Shown piece after piece: positions 9,114 through 17,662 of a DNA stretch of 64,000 nt. The DNA is from VXYL01 sp965243095 (GTDB taxonomy: Bacteria > Pseudomonadota > Gammaproteobacteria > Pseudomonadales > Azotimanducaceae): positions 2,108,001 through 2,172,000 of the forward strand of contig OZ251530.1 in assembly GCA_965243095.1 (NCBI GenBank), in the 5' to 3' direction. Position 1 is the first letter of the stretch. Each line of letters begins with the position of its first letter. Under the pieces are notes generated by a model that saw nothing but the letters and a program-made list of their open reading frames with translations, had not been told where the DNA came from and did no database searches. The position numbers and the translations under genes were made by a program.

Positions 9114-10054
9114 AGGTGGCGGTGCTTTCCGGCGGCGTCTCGGCCGAGGCGGAGGTTTCGCGCTCGTCCGCGGCGGGAATCGCCGCGGCGTTGAAGGAAC
9201 GCGGCCACACCGTAACCACCGCCGAGGCGGACGCGGGCTTGGTGGACGCCCTGCGCGCCTTCGCCCCGGACGTGGTGTTCCCCATGCTGCACGGGCCGCC
9301 GGGCGAGGACGGCACGGTGCAGGGCTTGCTGGCCATGCTGGGCCTGCCCTTCGTCGGCAGCGACGTGCGCGGCTGCGCGCTGGCGATGGACAAGCACGCG
9401 GCCAAGGCGCTGTTCCGCGCCGAGGGACTGCCGGTGGCGGACGACGTGCTGGTTGCGCCGGGCACCTCCGCGGAAGCGGCCGCCGAGCAGGTGGAGGAAG
9501 CGCTGGGCCGGCGCGTGGTGGTGAAGCCCCTGCGCCAAGGCTCCGCCCTCGGCTTGACGCCCCTGCCCGACGGCGGCGACTTGGTAGCACCGCTGCGCCA
9601 AGCGTTGGCGTTCGGCGACGGCGCCCTCGTGGAGCGCTTCGAGGACGGCCGCGAAATCACCGTCGGCGTGCTCGACGAACACGGCGCTGAACCGCTGGCG
9701 CTGCCGGTGATCGAAATCGTCGTCGCCGAAGGCGAGTGGTACGACTACCAAAACCGCTACACACCCGGCAAAAGCGAGCACGTTGCGCCAGACCTGCCGC
9801 CGGAGACTCTGCGCACGCTGCAAAGCCACGCCGCGCGCGCCCATCGCTGCCTAGGCCTGCGCGACTTCTCCCGCGCCGACTTCGTGGTGGGCGAAACCGT
9901 CAGCCTGCTGGAGGTGAACGCCCTCCCCGGCATGACCCCCACCAGCCTCTACCCGGACGCCTGCCACCGCCTCGGCGTGGACTTCGGCGAACTCGCCGAC
10001 CGCCTGGCGCACAGCGCCTTGCGCCGGGGACCGGAACGGCTCGGCGGCCCGTGA
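9110..10054 (+). CDS. ddl: D-alanine--D-alanine ligase
   Basis: ATP-grasp ligase that joins two D-alanines for the peptidoglycan stem peptide (314 aa, usual length for Ddl). The N-terminal motif GGVSAEAEVSRSS replaces the more common GG.S.EHEVS, so the His is Ala. ATP-grasp elements include MDKHAAKALFRAEGLPV, RRVVVKPLRQGSALG and the terminal LLEVNALPGMTPTSLYPD, which holds the metal-binding Glu and Asn. EWYDYQNRYTPGKSEH corresponds to the flexible omega-loop region. The gene is not in a mur/fts cluster but overlaps S9 peptidase and membrane-protein genes, so it may be a second ligase or a dipeptide ligase with altered specificity. Start GTG at 9110 overlaps the upstream TGA. Confidence 0.88.
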   Translation: MKVAVLSGGVSAEAEVSRSSAAGIAAALKERGHTVTTAEADAGLVDALRAFAPDVVFPMLHGPPGEDGTVQGLLAMLGLPFVGSDVRGCALAMDKHAAKALFRAEGLPVADDVLVAPGTSAEAAAEQVEEALGRRVVVKPLRQGSALGLTPLPDGGDLVAPLRQALAFGDGALVERFEDGREITVGVLDEHGAEPLALPVIEIVVAEGEWYDYQNRYTPGKSEHVAPDLPPETLRTLQSHAARAHRCLGLRDFSRADFVVGETVSLLEVNALPGMTPTSLYPDACHRLGVDFGELADRLAHSALRRGPERLGGP

Positions 10055-10386
10055 TGTCGCTGTTGTTCGCCTTGTTCACGATGGGCCCGGTGTGCGTCGC
10101 CTTTGGTTGCGCCGCCGTGTTTTTGGAGCGCCTTTCCGGATTGAAGCCCGGCTGGTCGTCGTTCTTGACCGGCGTGACGAACGCCTCCGGGTTCATCACC
10201 CTCGGCGAACTGTGGGACGGCATCAGCGTCGCCGGCTTGGTGACGCTTGCCGCGCTGACACAGTTCGGCGCGGTGGCCTGGCGCCAACGCCTACGCGAAA
10301 GCCACATCTACCGGGACAAGGCGGCGACGGCCGAAGGCGTGCCGGGTTCGCTCGACCCTACCGCCACAACGCGGGATTTTGGCTGA
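10054..10386 (+). CDS. Small membrane protein, unrecognised
   Basis: 110-aa protein with two strong hydrophobic stretches, one at the N-terminus (MSLLFALFTMGPVCVAFGCA) and one around GISVAGLVTLAALTQFGAVA, then a basic, hydrophilic tail. I recognise no family. The ATG overlaps the last base of the ddl stop (TGATG), making it the fourth gene of the overlapping run that begins with the GNAT fusion. A role linked to the ligase or peptidase is only suggested by position. Confidence 0.6.
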   Translation: MSLLFALFTMGPVCVAFGCAAVFLERLSGLKPGWSSFLTGVTNASGFITLGELWDGISVAGLVTLAALTQFGAVAWRQRLRESHIYRDKAATAEGVPGSLDPTATTRDFG

Positions 10387-10726
10387 ACCTCGACCGGTGA
10401 CTGCGGCTGCCTTGTACCGGGCCACCTTTGGATCGCATGCGCCGTTAGTTCCGTCATACGTCCCTAGCCAAAACGCGGTTTGGCGCCGCCAGTGCCCACT
10501 ACTTCATGCTCTACGAACCCGCGTTAACCGCTTGTCGGGCAGTTGAGCTTCCACTACACGCCTCTCTACGGCAGCGTCAAGAGCTCTTTTCGATTTTTTG
10601 GAGATGGGAAAGCGGCCTCGATCGCGCCATCACTTGCGGGCAAAGACGCGGTGGTGACGCACACGCTTTCCCCCGTTCCCCAAGGTGTGGTTTGATCGCG
10701 TTCCCACAGCCGCTTGAAGCCCGCCC
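10387..10726. other. 340-base gap with a possible gene remnant
   Basis: No complete gene is visible. On the plus strand, 10543-10695 reads as 50 protein-like codons beginning LSFHYTPLYGSVKSSF and ending in TGA, without a convincing start or ribosome binding site. This may be the degraded 3' end of a lost gene. The remainder shows no repeat, RNA or strong promoter that I can support. Confidence 0.3.
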
Positions 10727-11908
10727 ATGCAGGTACGCTCCATCGAGACCCGCCATTGCGATGCGGGTTGGCGCAACTACCACTTCGTGAAGCTCACCAC
10801 CGCGGACGGCGTGGTGGGCTGGAGCGAATACGACGAGCACCAAGGCGCCATCGGCGTCACCGCGGTGGTGGAGAAGCTCGCGCCGATGGTGGTGGGTGAG
10901 CGCGTGCAGGACGTCGAGCGCGTACACGAGCGCCTGCACGCCCGCGCCCGGCAGTCCATGTCCGGCGTGATGGCGATGGGCATTGGCGCCATCGAGAACG
11001 CGCTCTTGGACGCCAAGGCGAAAACCCTCGGTGTGCCGTGCCACGATTTGCTCGGCGGCAAGGTGCGCGACGCCGTGCGCGTGTACTGGTCGCACTGCGG
11101 CACTTGGCGCATCGCCCGGCCGGACTACTACCCGCCGGCCATCACGGACTTGGGCGGCGTGAAGGCGCTTGGCGAGGAGGTACGCGAACGCGGCTTCACG
11201 GCGCTGAAAACCAACATCTTCGACTTCAGCGCCGTGCCCGGCGGCGGGCGCGTACGCGGCTTCTCGCCCGGCTTCGGCTCGCCCTACGCGCCGGATCGCA
11301 ACGTCGAGCGGCACACCGTGCGCGAGCTGCGCCGCCACTTGGACGCCTTCCGCGAGGGCGCGGGCGCGGATGTGGACATCCTGCTGGACCTCAACTACAA
11401 CGCCAATCCCGAAGGCTATCGGCGCATCCTGCGCGCCTTGGCGGATTTCGACCTGTTCTGGGCGGAGATCGACACCGAACACCCGGAAGCCTTGGCCGAC
11501 GTGCGCACCGTCAGCCCGCACGCCGTGGCCTCGTGCGAATCGCTCATCGGCCTGCCGGCGTTCCTGCCGTACTTCCGCCTGCGGGCGATGGACGTGGCCA
11601 TCATCGACGTGGTGTGGAACGGCGTCTGGCAGTCCATGAAGATCGCCGCCTGCGCGGCCGCGCACCAGGTGAACGTGGCGCCGCACAACTACTACGGCCA
11701 CCTGGCCACCATGATGGCGGCGCACTTCAGCGCCGCGGCGGGGAACCTGCGCATCATGGAAACGGACATCGACCGCCTGCCGTGGGACGCGGAGCTGTTC
11801 ACCGCCGAACCGGACATCCGCGACGGCCACCTGCACCTGCCAGAGACGCCCGGCTGGGGTATCGACCCGGTGGAGGACGCGTTGGCCAAGCATCCGCCAA
11901 GGAACTGA
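10727..11908 (+). CDS. Mandelate racemase/muconate lactonizing enzyme family protein
   Basis: Enolase-superfamily enzyme (393 aa) that abstracts the proton alpha to a carboxylate, probably on a sugar acid. Metal ligands fit Asp221 (LLDLNYNANPEG), Glu247 (FWAEIDTEHPEA) and Glu271 (ASCESLIG). Lys161 in ALKTNIFD sits at the end of the second barrel strand, and His320 in VAPHNYYGH is a candidate base. The usual KxK is KTN, so only one of the two lysines is present, and there is a loop insertion around residues 168-190. Substrate not predictable. The next gene starts one base after the stop, so the two are probably co-transcribed. Confidence 0.85.
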   Translation: MQVRSIETRHCDAGWRNYHFVKLTTADGVVGWSEYDEHQGAIGVTAVVEKLAPMVVGERVQDVERVHERLHARARQSMSGVMAMGIGAIENALLDAKAKTLGVPCHDLLGGKVRDAVRVYWSHCGTWRIARPDYYPPAITDLGGVKALGEEVRERGFTALKTNIFDFSAVPGGGRVRGFSPGFGSPYAPDRNVERHTVRELRRHLDAFREGAGADVDILLDLNYNANPEGYRRILRALADFDLFWAEIDTEHPEALADVRTVSPHAVASCESLIGLPAFLPYFRLRAMDVAIIDVVWNGVWQSMKIAACAAAHQVNVAPHNYYGHLATMMAAHFSAAAGNLRIMETDIDRLPWDAELFTAEPDIRDGHLHLPETPGWGIDPVEDALAKHPPRN

Positions 11909-11909
11909 C

Positions 11910-12704
11910 GTGCGGCAGCGCACCGCATGGCTGCTCGCCGTGGTCACCGCCGGGGCGGCGGCGCAGGAGGCGCGGGACGACCTCACGGTGTTCACCCCCA
12001 CGCGCATCGAATACGACAGCGTGGGCGGCTACGGCGAGGCGTACTACGGCTACGAGGGCCGCATCTGGGAACGCTGGGAGACGGACTTCCCCCAAGCCGA
12101 GCGCAACTTCGCCAAGCGCCTCGGCGAACTCACCGCGGTGCTGGCCGCCGCAACCCCCAAGCGCCGCCGCCTTACCGACGAGACCTTGGGCGATTCCCCC
12201 CTCATCTTCATGTCCGACGTGGGCTACATGCGCCTGACCGAGGACGAGATGGTGGCGTTGCGCCGCTACCTGGAGAACGGCGGCTTCCTGTGGGCGGACG
12301 ACTTCTGGGGCGACGCCGAGTGGGCCAGCTTCGAGCGCGCCATGGCAGGCGTGCTGCCCGGACGCCGCTGGCGGACGCTGCCCATCGAACACCCCATCTT
12401 CCACACCGTGTTCGACATCGACGAAATGCCGCAGATCCCGGCGCGCGACTTCGCCTGGCGCTGGGGCGGCGACGACACCGCCGAACCCCCGTGGATACAC
12501 CGCTTCCCGGCCGGTTCCCTGGCCACCCCCTCCATCCGCGCCTACGCCGACGACGACGGCCGCCTCATGGCCATCGCCACCCACAACACCGACATCGGCG
12601 ACGGCTGGGAACGCGAATCCTACGGCGAGTGGTACTTCGAGCGGTTCTCCACCGCCGCGTACCGGGTGGGGGTGAACGTGGTGGTGTACGCGCTGACGCA
12701 TTGA
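11910..12704 (+). CDS. DUF4159 domain protein, exported
   Basis: 264-aa protein with a short signal peptide (MRQRTAWLLAVVTAGAAAQE) and a DUF4159-type domain over the rest. Recognisable features are FTPTRIEYDSVGGYGE, LIFMSDVGYMRLTEDE, LRRYLENGGFLWADDFWGD and the C-terminal SYGEWYFERFSTAAYRVGVN. DUF4159 proteins have a glutamine-amidotransferase-like fold and occur in MoxR/VWA-type clusters, but no such partner is present here. The GTG start follows the enolase-family stop by one base. Function unknown. Confidence 0.75.
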   Translation: MRQRTAWLLAVVTAGAAAQEARDDLTVFTPTRIEYDSVGGYGEAYYGYEGRIWERWETDFPQAERNFAKRLGELTAVLAAATPKRRRLTDETLGDSPLIFMSDVGYMRLTEDEMVALRRYLENGGFLWADDFWGDAEWASFERAMAGVLPGRRWRTLPIEHPIFHTVFDIDEMPQIPARDFAWRWGGDDTAEPPWIHRFPAGSLATPSIRAYADDDGRLMAIATHNTDIGDGWERESYGEWYFERFSTAAYRVGVNVVVYALTH

Positions 12705-12811
12705 AGGCGGGGCGGTAGGCCGTGGGGGCACCCAAACCTGTTCGCGGTCGAAGCGACCCGCCGCCAGTCAATCGACCCGTTCAGCAGCGCGCCGCTTGAT
12801 GTTGCCAACCC

Positions 12812-13525
12812 TCAGTCGTCATCGCCGCCTTCATCCTCCATGCGTGACCGGCGGTTGAGCAAAGACTCGTTTTCGTAGTACCAGTGCGTTGGGCCTCGGA
12901 TGCCTCCCCGATAGCCCCGCGACCTCAGTATCTTGGCGGCGGCACCCGACAACGAGAGGTCTTCGCCCTCATTCCAAGCGCCGACCTTGTCGCGAGGTGG
13001 CCGCGGGGGCGTGAGCATGCGAATCTTCTTGCCCATCACTTTAGCCTTGATGGGATCATCCTGCTTTTCGGCCTCTTCAAGGTTGGCCGCGAAGGTCAGC
13101 ACCGCGCCGGGCGGAATGTTCACCATGCCAAAGTTGAAACGGTCACGTCTCCTTTTTTCCCTCTCCAAGGCTTGACGCTCTGCTTCGTCACCCACAACAT
13201 CCTTGTTCGGCGTCACGTCCTCGCCGCCCGTGAGCCGCATTGCTGCCTTCACGCGCTCAACGTCGCCGACCCAGAAGAATTCGCGCCTAGGGTTCCTACG
13301 GCACTGCTTGTCCCCGAACGCCTCGTGTAGCAGGTTCTCAGCGGTGAACGCGTCTTTGACCTTCAATGCCAACGCACACTCGAACGGCAGTGGAACGCCA
13401 GTACTGTAGAGATCCTTCAAGCGTGCCTCCAGATTTCCAGTGCGGCCGATCTTCACAATACCGTCCCGCAGCGCCGGATTCTCAAGGCAGTAGATGATGT
13501 CGCCATCGTTGTCAGTCGCCATCAA
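12812..13525 (-). CDS. T5orf172/GIY-YIG-like nuclease with DUF4357-like C-terminus
   Basis: Residues 8-90 match the T5orf172 (MUG113) branch of the GIY-YIG nuclease fold: IIYCLENP, VKIGRTGNLEARLKDL with the conserved Arg, Glu63 in AENLLHEAF, and REFFW. A charged helical region (110-165) follows. The C-terminus has a motif set resembling DUF4357 (GEDLSLSGAAAKILRSRGY, then GPTHWYYENESLL), found in some restriction-associated proteins. It begins MMATD; either Met could start. It is convergent with the DUF4159 gene and divergent from the DprA-like gene (137 bases between starts). A DNA-cleaving role in a defence or DNA-uptake setting is inferred from family only. Confidence 0.7.
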   Translation of the reverse strand: MMATDNDGDIIYCLENPALRDGIVKIGRTGNLEARLKDLYSTGVPLPFECALALKVKDAFTAENLLHEAFGDKQCRRNPRREFFWVGDVERVKAAMRLTGGEDVTPNKDVVGDEAERQALEREKRRRDRFNFGMVNIPPGAVLTFAANLEEAEKQDDPIKAKVMGKKIRMLTPPRPPRDKVGAWNEGEDLSLSGAAAKILRSRGYRGGIRGPTHWYYENESLLNRRSRMEDEGGDDD

Positions 13526-13662
13526 TGACCTCCTCCCAAGGCATCCTTGAATTGCAGGCGACAGCCAGAGCCGTCACACGGTGTTAGTGTGCGGCCATAC
13601 GCGCTTGGGATCAAGTGCATGGATGTAGCGCTGGCAAGCGCCAAAACGGGGGATTGACGCAC

Positions 13663-14628
13663 ATGCTCACGCCACAAGCCGAAAGCGTGGTGTTGCTTAC
13701 GGCGGTACTCGGCAAACGGAGTGCGGACGGTGCGAAACCGTTGTCTATCGGCGAGTGGGCGGATTTCGCGCAGATGCTGCAAAGCCGCCAGTTGCAGCCC
13801 GCCGATCTGCTGGAAAGTGGCGGCGAGCAGTTGATTTGCGATTGGCGGCATCGCTCGATCACGGTCGATCGCGTGCGCCGGCTCTTGGCCCGCGGCACCG
13901 CGCTGGCGCTGTGTCTTGAGCGTTGGGAACGCTCCGGTTTGTGGCTGCTGGTGCGCTCGGATGCGGACTATCCGCGGCAACTCAAGCAGCGTTTGGAGTG
14001 GAAGTCGCCACCGCTGTTGTTCGGCTGCGGAAACCGCGGTCTGTTGTGCAAGAAGGGATTGGCCGTAGTGGGCTCGCGCCACGCCACCAGCGATGACCTT
14101 GAAGTCGCGGCCTCTCTCGGCAAGGCGGCGGCCGCCAACGCGCACTCGGCTGTCTCGGGCGGCGCCCGCGGCGTGGACGAAGCGGCCATGCTCGCAAGCC
14201 TCGATGTCGAAGGCACGGCAGTGGGCGTGCTGGCCGACAACCTGCAACGGGCGGCAACATCGCGCAAGTGGCGCGGCGCGTTGGAACGCGGCGATCTCGC
14301 GTTGATCACCCCGTTCGCGCCGGATGCTCCGTTTCACGCCGGCAACGCGATGGGGCGCAACCGCTACATCTATTGCCTCGCTTCGGCCGCCGCCGTGGTT
14401 GCCAGCAAGCAGAACGCCGGCGGAACGTGGAACGGCGCCGTGGAGAACCTGAAGCATGGCTGGGCACCCTTGTGGGTACACGAAAACAGGGCACCGGATT
14501 CGGGCAACGCCGCTTTGGTGGCCCAAGGAGCGCACTGGCTACCGGACGACAGAGGGTGCCTCTTCAACGCGGATGCGGTTTCGTCGCCTGCCCCCGCGTC
14601 CGAGCAACCATCGCTTTTGGAGCAATAG
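13663..14628 (+). CDS. Stand-alone DprA/Smf-like DNA-processing protein
   Basis: Rossmann-fold protein of the DprA/LOG type (321 aa). Diagnostic motifs are VVGSRHAT (135-142), SGGARGVDEAAM (165-176) and a GRNRYIYCLASAAAVVASK segment (231-249) matching the RNR..I..Ls...VVvea motif of DprA. The usual C-terminal winged helix seems absent. DprA loads RecA on incoming single-stranded DNA; stand-alone relatives also occur in defence loci. ATG 13663 is preceded by GGGGA at 13649-13653. It lies divergently from a T5orf172 gene and next to exonuclease genes rather than beside topA or rimN. Confidence 0.78.
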   Translation: MLTPQAESVVLLTAVLGKRSADGAKPLSIGEWADFAQMLQSRQLQPADLLESGGEQLICDWRHRSITVDRVRRLLARGTALALCLERWERSGLWLLVRSDADYPRQLKQRLEWKSPPLLFGCGNRGLLCKKGLAVVGSRHATSDDLEVAASLGKAAAANAHSAVSGGARGVDEAAMLASLDVEGTAVGVLADNLQRAATSRKWRGALERGDLALITPFAPDAPFHAGNAMGRNRYIYCLASAAAVVASKQNAGGTWNGAVENLKHGWAPLWVHENRAPDSGNAALVAQGAHWLPDDRGCLFNADAVSSPAPASEQPSLLEQ

Positions 14629-14765
14629 CGATCAGGGCGGTCGCGTTATGCGATCCAAGCTGTCCGCGACGCTCCACTATCCAAATGTGCTGAGGGGCAA
14701 GGCTCTCCAAGCGGGCGTGCCACATGCGCGGTTGGTAGCCAAGCCCACCCGCAAACGCCAAGCGC

Positions 14766-15641
14766 TCAGATGTGCCGCCAAGCAAGCGGTGGGGAAAGCG
14801 GCAGGCCGTAGCGCTGTCCCAAGGCGGCCATGCGCTCCCGGTTCGCGCCGCGCCAGCGCAAGTCCGCAAGCTCGCTGCCGATGGGCGCGTTGGTGGACAG
14901 GGTGGCGAGTCGCTTGTAGAGGTCGGCGTCCTCGCGTGCGTCGTGCAGCATGTGCGCCAAGCGTGGGGCGTGACGCCGCCCGACGCTCCACAGGCGGCTG
15001 TCCGCGGGGATGGCCTCCAACGCACCGAACTTCTCCAGCAGCGGTCCGGCGGTGCGGTGGCCGATTTGCGGGATGCCAGGGATGCCGTGGCTGCCATCGC
15101 CGACCAATGCCAGCCAGTCCGGCACGCACACCGCGGGGCAGCCGCAACGGGTGTACACGTCGTCCTCGGTCGTCACGCGGCGTGGGGCGTGGTGTACCTG
15201 CACCACCTGTCTTGCGCGAACGCATTGGCTGACCACGGGATCCGCCGTGAACAGGCGCACCTGCTCCACCTCGTCGCGCCAGCGGTGCGCGGCGGTGGCC
15301 AGGGCGTCGTTGGCCTCGAAACGATCCATCGTCCACACGGTGACGCCAAGCGCGGCCGCGGCGTCGGCGGCGGCGTCGAACTGCGCCGCCAGCGCCGGCG
15401 TCATGCCGGAGGCCACGCGGTAGCCGGGGAAGAGATCGTTGCGGAAGGAGCGAAACGTGTTGTCGAAGGCCACGGCGATGTGCGTGACGTCCTCGCGCGG
15501 GTCCTCGATCAAGCTGACGAGGGAGGCGACGAAGCCGGCCGTCGCCTTGAGGTCCACCCCCGTCCGGGAGCGGCGCTGCGGGCGCGTGGAGGCGTGCGCG
15601 CGGAGCAGTTCTTGGGTGCCGTTGATGATGTGCAAACGCAT
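14766..15641 (-). CDS. Degenerate FEN-type 5'-3' exonuclease paralogue (probably inactive)
   Basis: 291-aa protein colinear without gaps, as far as I can align, with the neighbouring exonuclease; by my count 34 of the first 60 residues are identical. It belongs to the PolA N-terminal/Xni flap-nuclease family. Compared with its neighbour, four metal-binding acidic positions are changed: Asp7 to Asn7 (IING), Asp111 to Asn111 (FEANDALA), Asp136 to Val136 (TADPVV) and Asp185 to His185 (GDGSHGIPG). Asp60, Glu109, Asp112, Asp134 and Asp182 remain. The frame is intact and the DNA-binding half (VPDWLALVGD...GIPGIP) is conserved, so selection for a non-catalytic role, such as DNA binding or a partner subunit, is plausible. 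A 247-base spacer separates it from the upstream copy, so it may have its own promoter. Confidence 0.85.
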   Translation of the reverse strand: MRLHIINGTQELLRAHASTRPQRRSRTGVDLKATAGFVASLVSLIEDPREDVTHIAVAFDNTFRSFRNDLFPGYRVASGMTPALAAQFDAAADAAAALGVTVWTMDRFEANDALATAAHRWRDEVEQVRLFTADPVVSQCVRARQVVQVHHAPRRVTTEDDVYTRCGCPAVCVPDWLALVGDGSHGIPGIPQIGHRTAGPLLEKFGALEAIPADSRLWSVGRRHAPRLAHMLHDAREDADLYKRLATLSTNAPIGSELADLRWRGANRERMAALGQRYGLPLSPPLAWRHI

Positions 15642-15888
15642 GGGAGGGCTCCACAAACAGCGGCGGCGCGGAAGTCCGCCAAGTGGCGCCGCGGACGCCG
15701 CTGCCCAGTTGCGCTTTCGCAGTGGCCCAAGAAGGGACGAATGGATTGGCGCGGGCGGTGGGGTTCGCCGCGGCTTGGATAACGGCGGCATTGTGCCACA
15801 GGTTGAGCGGCGCGCGGCGTTCAGCGCGGGATTTTTTCTGCCGACGAAATGGGAAGCGGATTGGGCGTTGAGGGACAGTGTGCCGGCG

Positions 15889-16764
15889 TCAAACGTCCCG
15901 CCACGCACGCGGGCGCATGGCCAGGCCGCCGAGGCGCTCGGCCAAGCGCTCGAACTGCGCCCGCGGCGCGCCTCGCCAACGCAGCTCGTCCAGCGATTCG
16001 GCGAGTGGAACGTCGTCCACCAAGGTGGCCAGCTTCTTGTAGAGCGCCACCTCCTCGTGCATTTCCCGCAAGGAGGCGGCCAAACGCGAGGCGCCGCGCA
16101 CGGTGACGTCCCAAGCCGCCGCGGAAGCGGGAATGGCCTCCACCGAGTCGTAGCGGGCCAAGAGTTTGCCGGCGGTCTTGGCGCCGAAGCCGGGGACGCC
16201 GGGAATGCCGTCGGCGCTGTCGCCCACCAGCGCCAACCAGTCCGGCACGGACGCCGGCGCGCAGCCGTGGCGGGCACGAACGCCATCCTCGTCGATGACG
16301 CGCCGGCGAACGCGGTCCACCTGCACCACGCGATTGCCGCTGACGCATTGGCCGAGGTCTTTGTCCGGCGTAAGCACACGCACCTCGGCCACTTGGTCGC
16401 GCCAGCGGCGGACGCCGGTGGCCAGCGCGTCGTCGGCCTCGAAACGCTCCATGCGCCACACCGTCACGCCGAGCGCGGCAACGGCCTCCTCCACCAAGTC
16501 CATCTGCGCGAGGATGGCCGGTTCCAAACCCGCGCCGGTTTTGTAGCCATCGAACAAATCGTTGCGGAACGACTCGATCGGATTGTCGAACGCCACCGCC
16601 AAGTGCGTCACCTTCTCTTGCCCATCGGCCAACAGCCCAAGCAGCGACGACACAACCCCCACCGTCGCCTTCACGTCCATGCCGCCGGGCGCGACGCGCT
16701 CCGGGCGCTTCGCGTAGTGCGCGCGGAACAGCTCGAAGGTGCCATCGACGAGGTGCAGTCGCAT
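15889..16764 (-). CDS. FEN-type 5'-3' exonuclease (catalytic residues intact)
   Basis: 291-aa flap endonuclease/5'-3' exonuclease without a polymerase domain, in the PolA N-domain/Xni family. All expected metal ligands are present: Asp7 (LVDG), Asp60 (AVAFDN), Glu109-Asp111-Asp112 (FEADDALA), Asp134 and Asp136 (TPDKDLGQ), Asp182 and Asp185 (GDSADGIPGVPGFG). The helix-hairpin-helix FGAKTAGKLL follows. It removes 5' flaps or degrades DNA 5' to 3'. It lies 14 bases downstream of the RlaP-type nucleotidyltransferase gene, so the two are probably one operon, and it is followed by its degenerate duplicate. Confidence 0.9.
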   Translation of the reverse strand: MRLHLVDGTFELFRAHYAKRPERVAPGGMDVKATVGVVSSLLGLLADGQEKVTHLAVAFDNPIESFRNDLFDGYKTGAGLEPAILAQMDLVEEAVAALGVTVWRMERFEADDALATGVRRWRDQVAEVRVLTPDKDLGQCVSGNRVVQVDRVRRRVIDEDGVRARHGCAPASVPDWLALVGDSADGIPGVPGFGAKTAGKLLARYDSVEAIPASAAAWDVTVRGASRLAASLREMHEEVALYKKLATLVDDVPLAESLDELRWRGAPRAQFERLAERLGGLAMRPRAWRDV

Positions 16765-16778
16765 GGCGCTATTGTGGC

Positions 16779-17636
16779 CTATGCGCGTGTGGGTGCGCCC
16801 AATCCGGCCGATTGCTCGCGAATCGCCTTGCGGAACGCCTCGTTGAGGTGCCCGCGAACCGCTTCCTTTTCCGAAACCTCCGGCCGATTCCTGCCGGAAA
16901 ACGCGTCGCCGTGCCGTGCCAGTTCCGCCTTGATGAAGTCGCTGATCTCCGGAATGGGCCGGCCCAGCCCCAGTTCGGGCGTTTCGCGTTTGCGCGCGAG
17001 CAGTTTGGCGATGCCCGGGCGAAGGTTCTCCGGGGCGACGGCATCCACAAGTTGCTCGAAGTTGACCGGCGGAATGCCAAGCCCGCGCTCGATGTGGATG
17101 ATCGCCAGCAACGGGCGCAGCACATAGAAGTACTTCCTCAGCCGAACCTGATCTCCGAACAGGTGGTCTCTCGCGTTGCGCCTCGCCATGTGGCTGTAGT
17201 GATAGCAAAGCGCCGTGGGATTGAAGCAACGGAGCGCGAGGGTGCGCAGCGATTGCGCGAAATCGCCGCGCTCCAAGTAGCGGATGGGGCTGTGCAGCCA
17301 CTCCAGCAGCGCGCCGTTGGTGCGCAGGAACAGGTGGAGGGCTTTGCGGATGTCCCAGCCGGAACAGTCGATTTCGTTCTCGATGGGGCACTCGATCACA
17401 TCCCGCCGGCGTTCCACGTCGAAGGACAGGTACCAGTCTTGGTCGCGGACATAGAGGAACCGCACGTCGTAGTCCGAATCCGGCGAAGCGAAGCCCCAAG
17501 CGCGGCTGCCCGACTCGCAGGCGTAGAGAATCTTCCCGCCGTGCTCCGCCTCGATGTCGCTGAGGCACCGCATGATCTCGCGCTGCTTCGCTTCCACTGC
17601 CACTTCGCCTTTCGAACTCGATGTGCGCTGCACCAT
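16779..17636 (-). CDS. RlaP-type nucleotidyltransferase (PF10127-like)
   Basis: 285-aa protein of the DNA polymerase beta-like nucleotidyltransferase family typified by RlaP/YcgL. Helix-turn signature: ESGSRAWGFASPDSDYDVRF, with Gly-Ser at 42-43 and catalytic Asp55 and Asp57. Also conserved are GWDIRKALHLF and LLEWLHSPIRYL. RlaP relatives occur in RNA-repair operons, but no ligase or kinase is nearby; the immediate partner is a 5'-3' exonuclease 14 bases downstream. ATG 17636 gives full N-terminal coverage; an ATG at 17574 would shorten it. Only 26 bases separate this start from that of the divergent ATPase gene, so promoters must overlap coding DNA or starts lie further in. Template and nucleotide are unknown. 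Confidence 0.82.
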   Translation of the reverse strand: MVQRTSSSKGEVAVEAKQREIMRCLSDIEAEHGGKILYACESGSRAWGFASPDSDYDVRFLYVRDQDWYLSFDVERRRDVIECPIENEIDCSGWDIRKALHLFLRTNGALLEWLHSPIRYLERGDFAQSLRTLALRCFNPTALCYHYSHMARRNARDHLFGDQVRLRKYFYVLRPLLAIIHIERGLGIPPVNFEQLVDAVAPENLRPGIAKLLARKRETPELGLGRPIPEISDFIKAELARHGDAFSGRNRPEVSEKEAVRGHLNEAFRKAIREQSAGLGAPTRA

Positions 17637-17662
17637 CCACAAAGGGTAGCATTGGGCATCTG

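Noticed and set aside
10506..10790. Possible 94-aa gene
   Set aside because: No ribosome site or motif, and it runs into the enolase-family gene in another frame.
15439..17127. 562-codon open frame on the plus strand
   Set aside because: Antisense to both exonuclease genes and part of the nucleotidyltransferase gene, which carry clear catalytic motifs.
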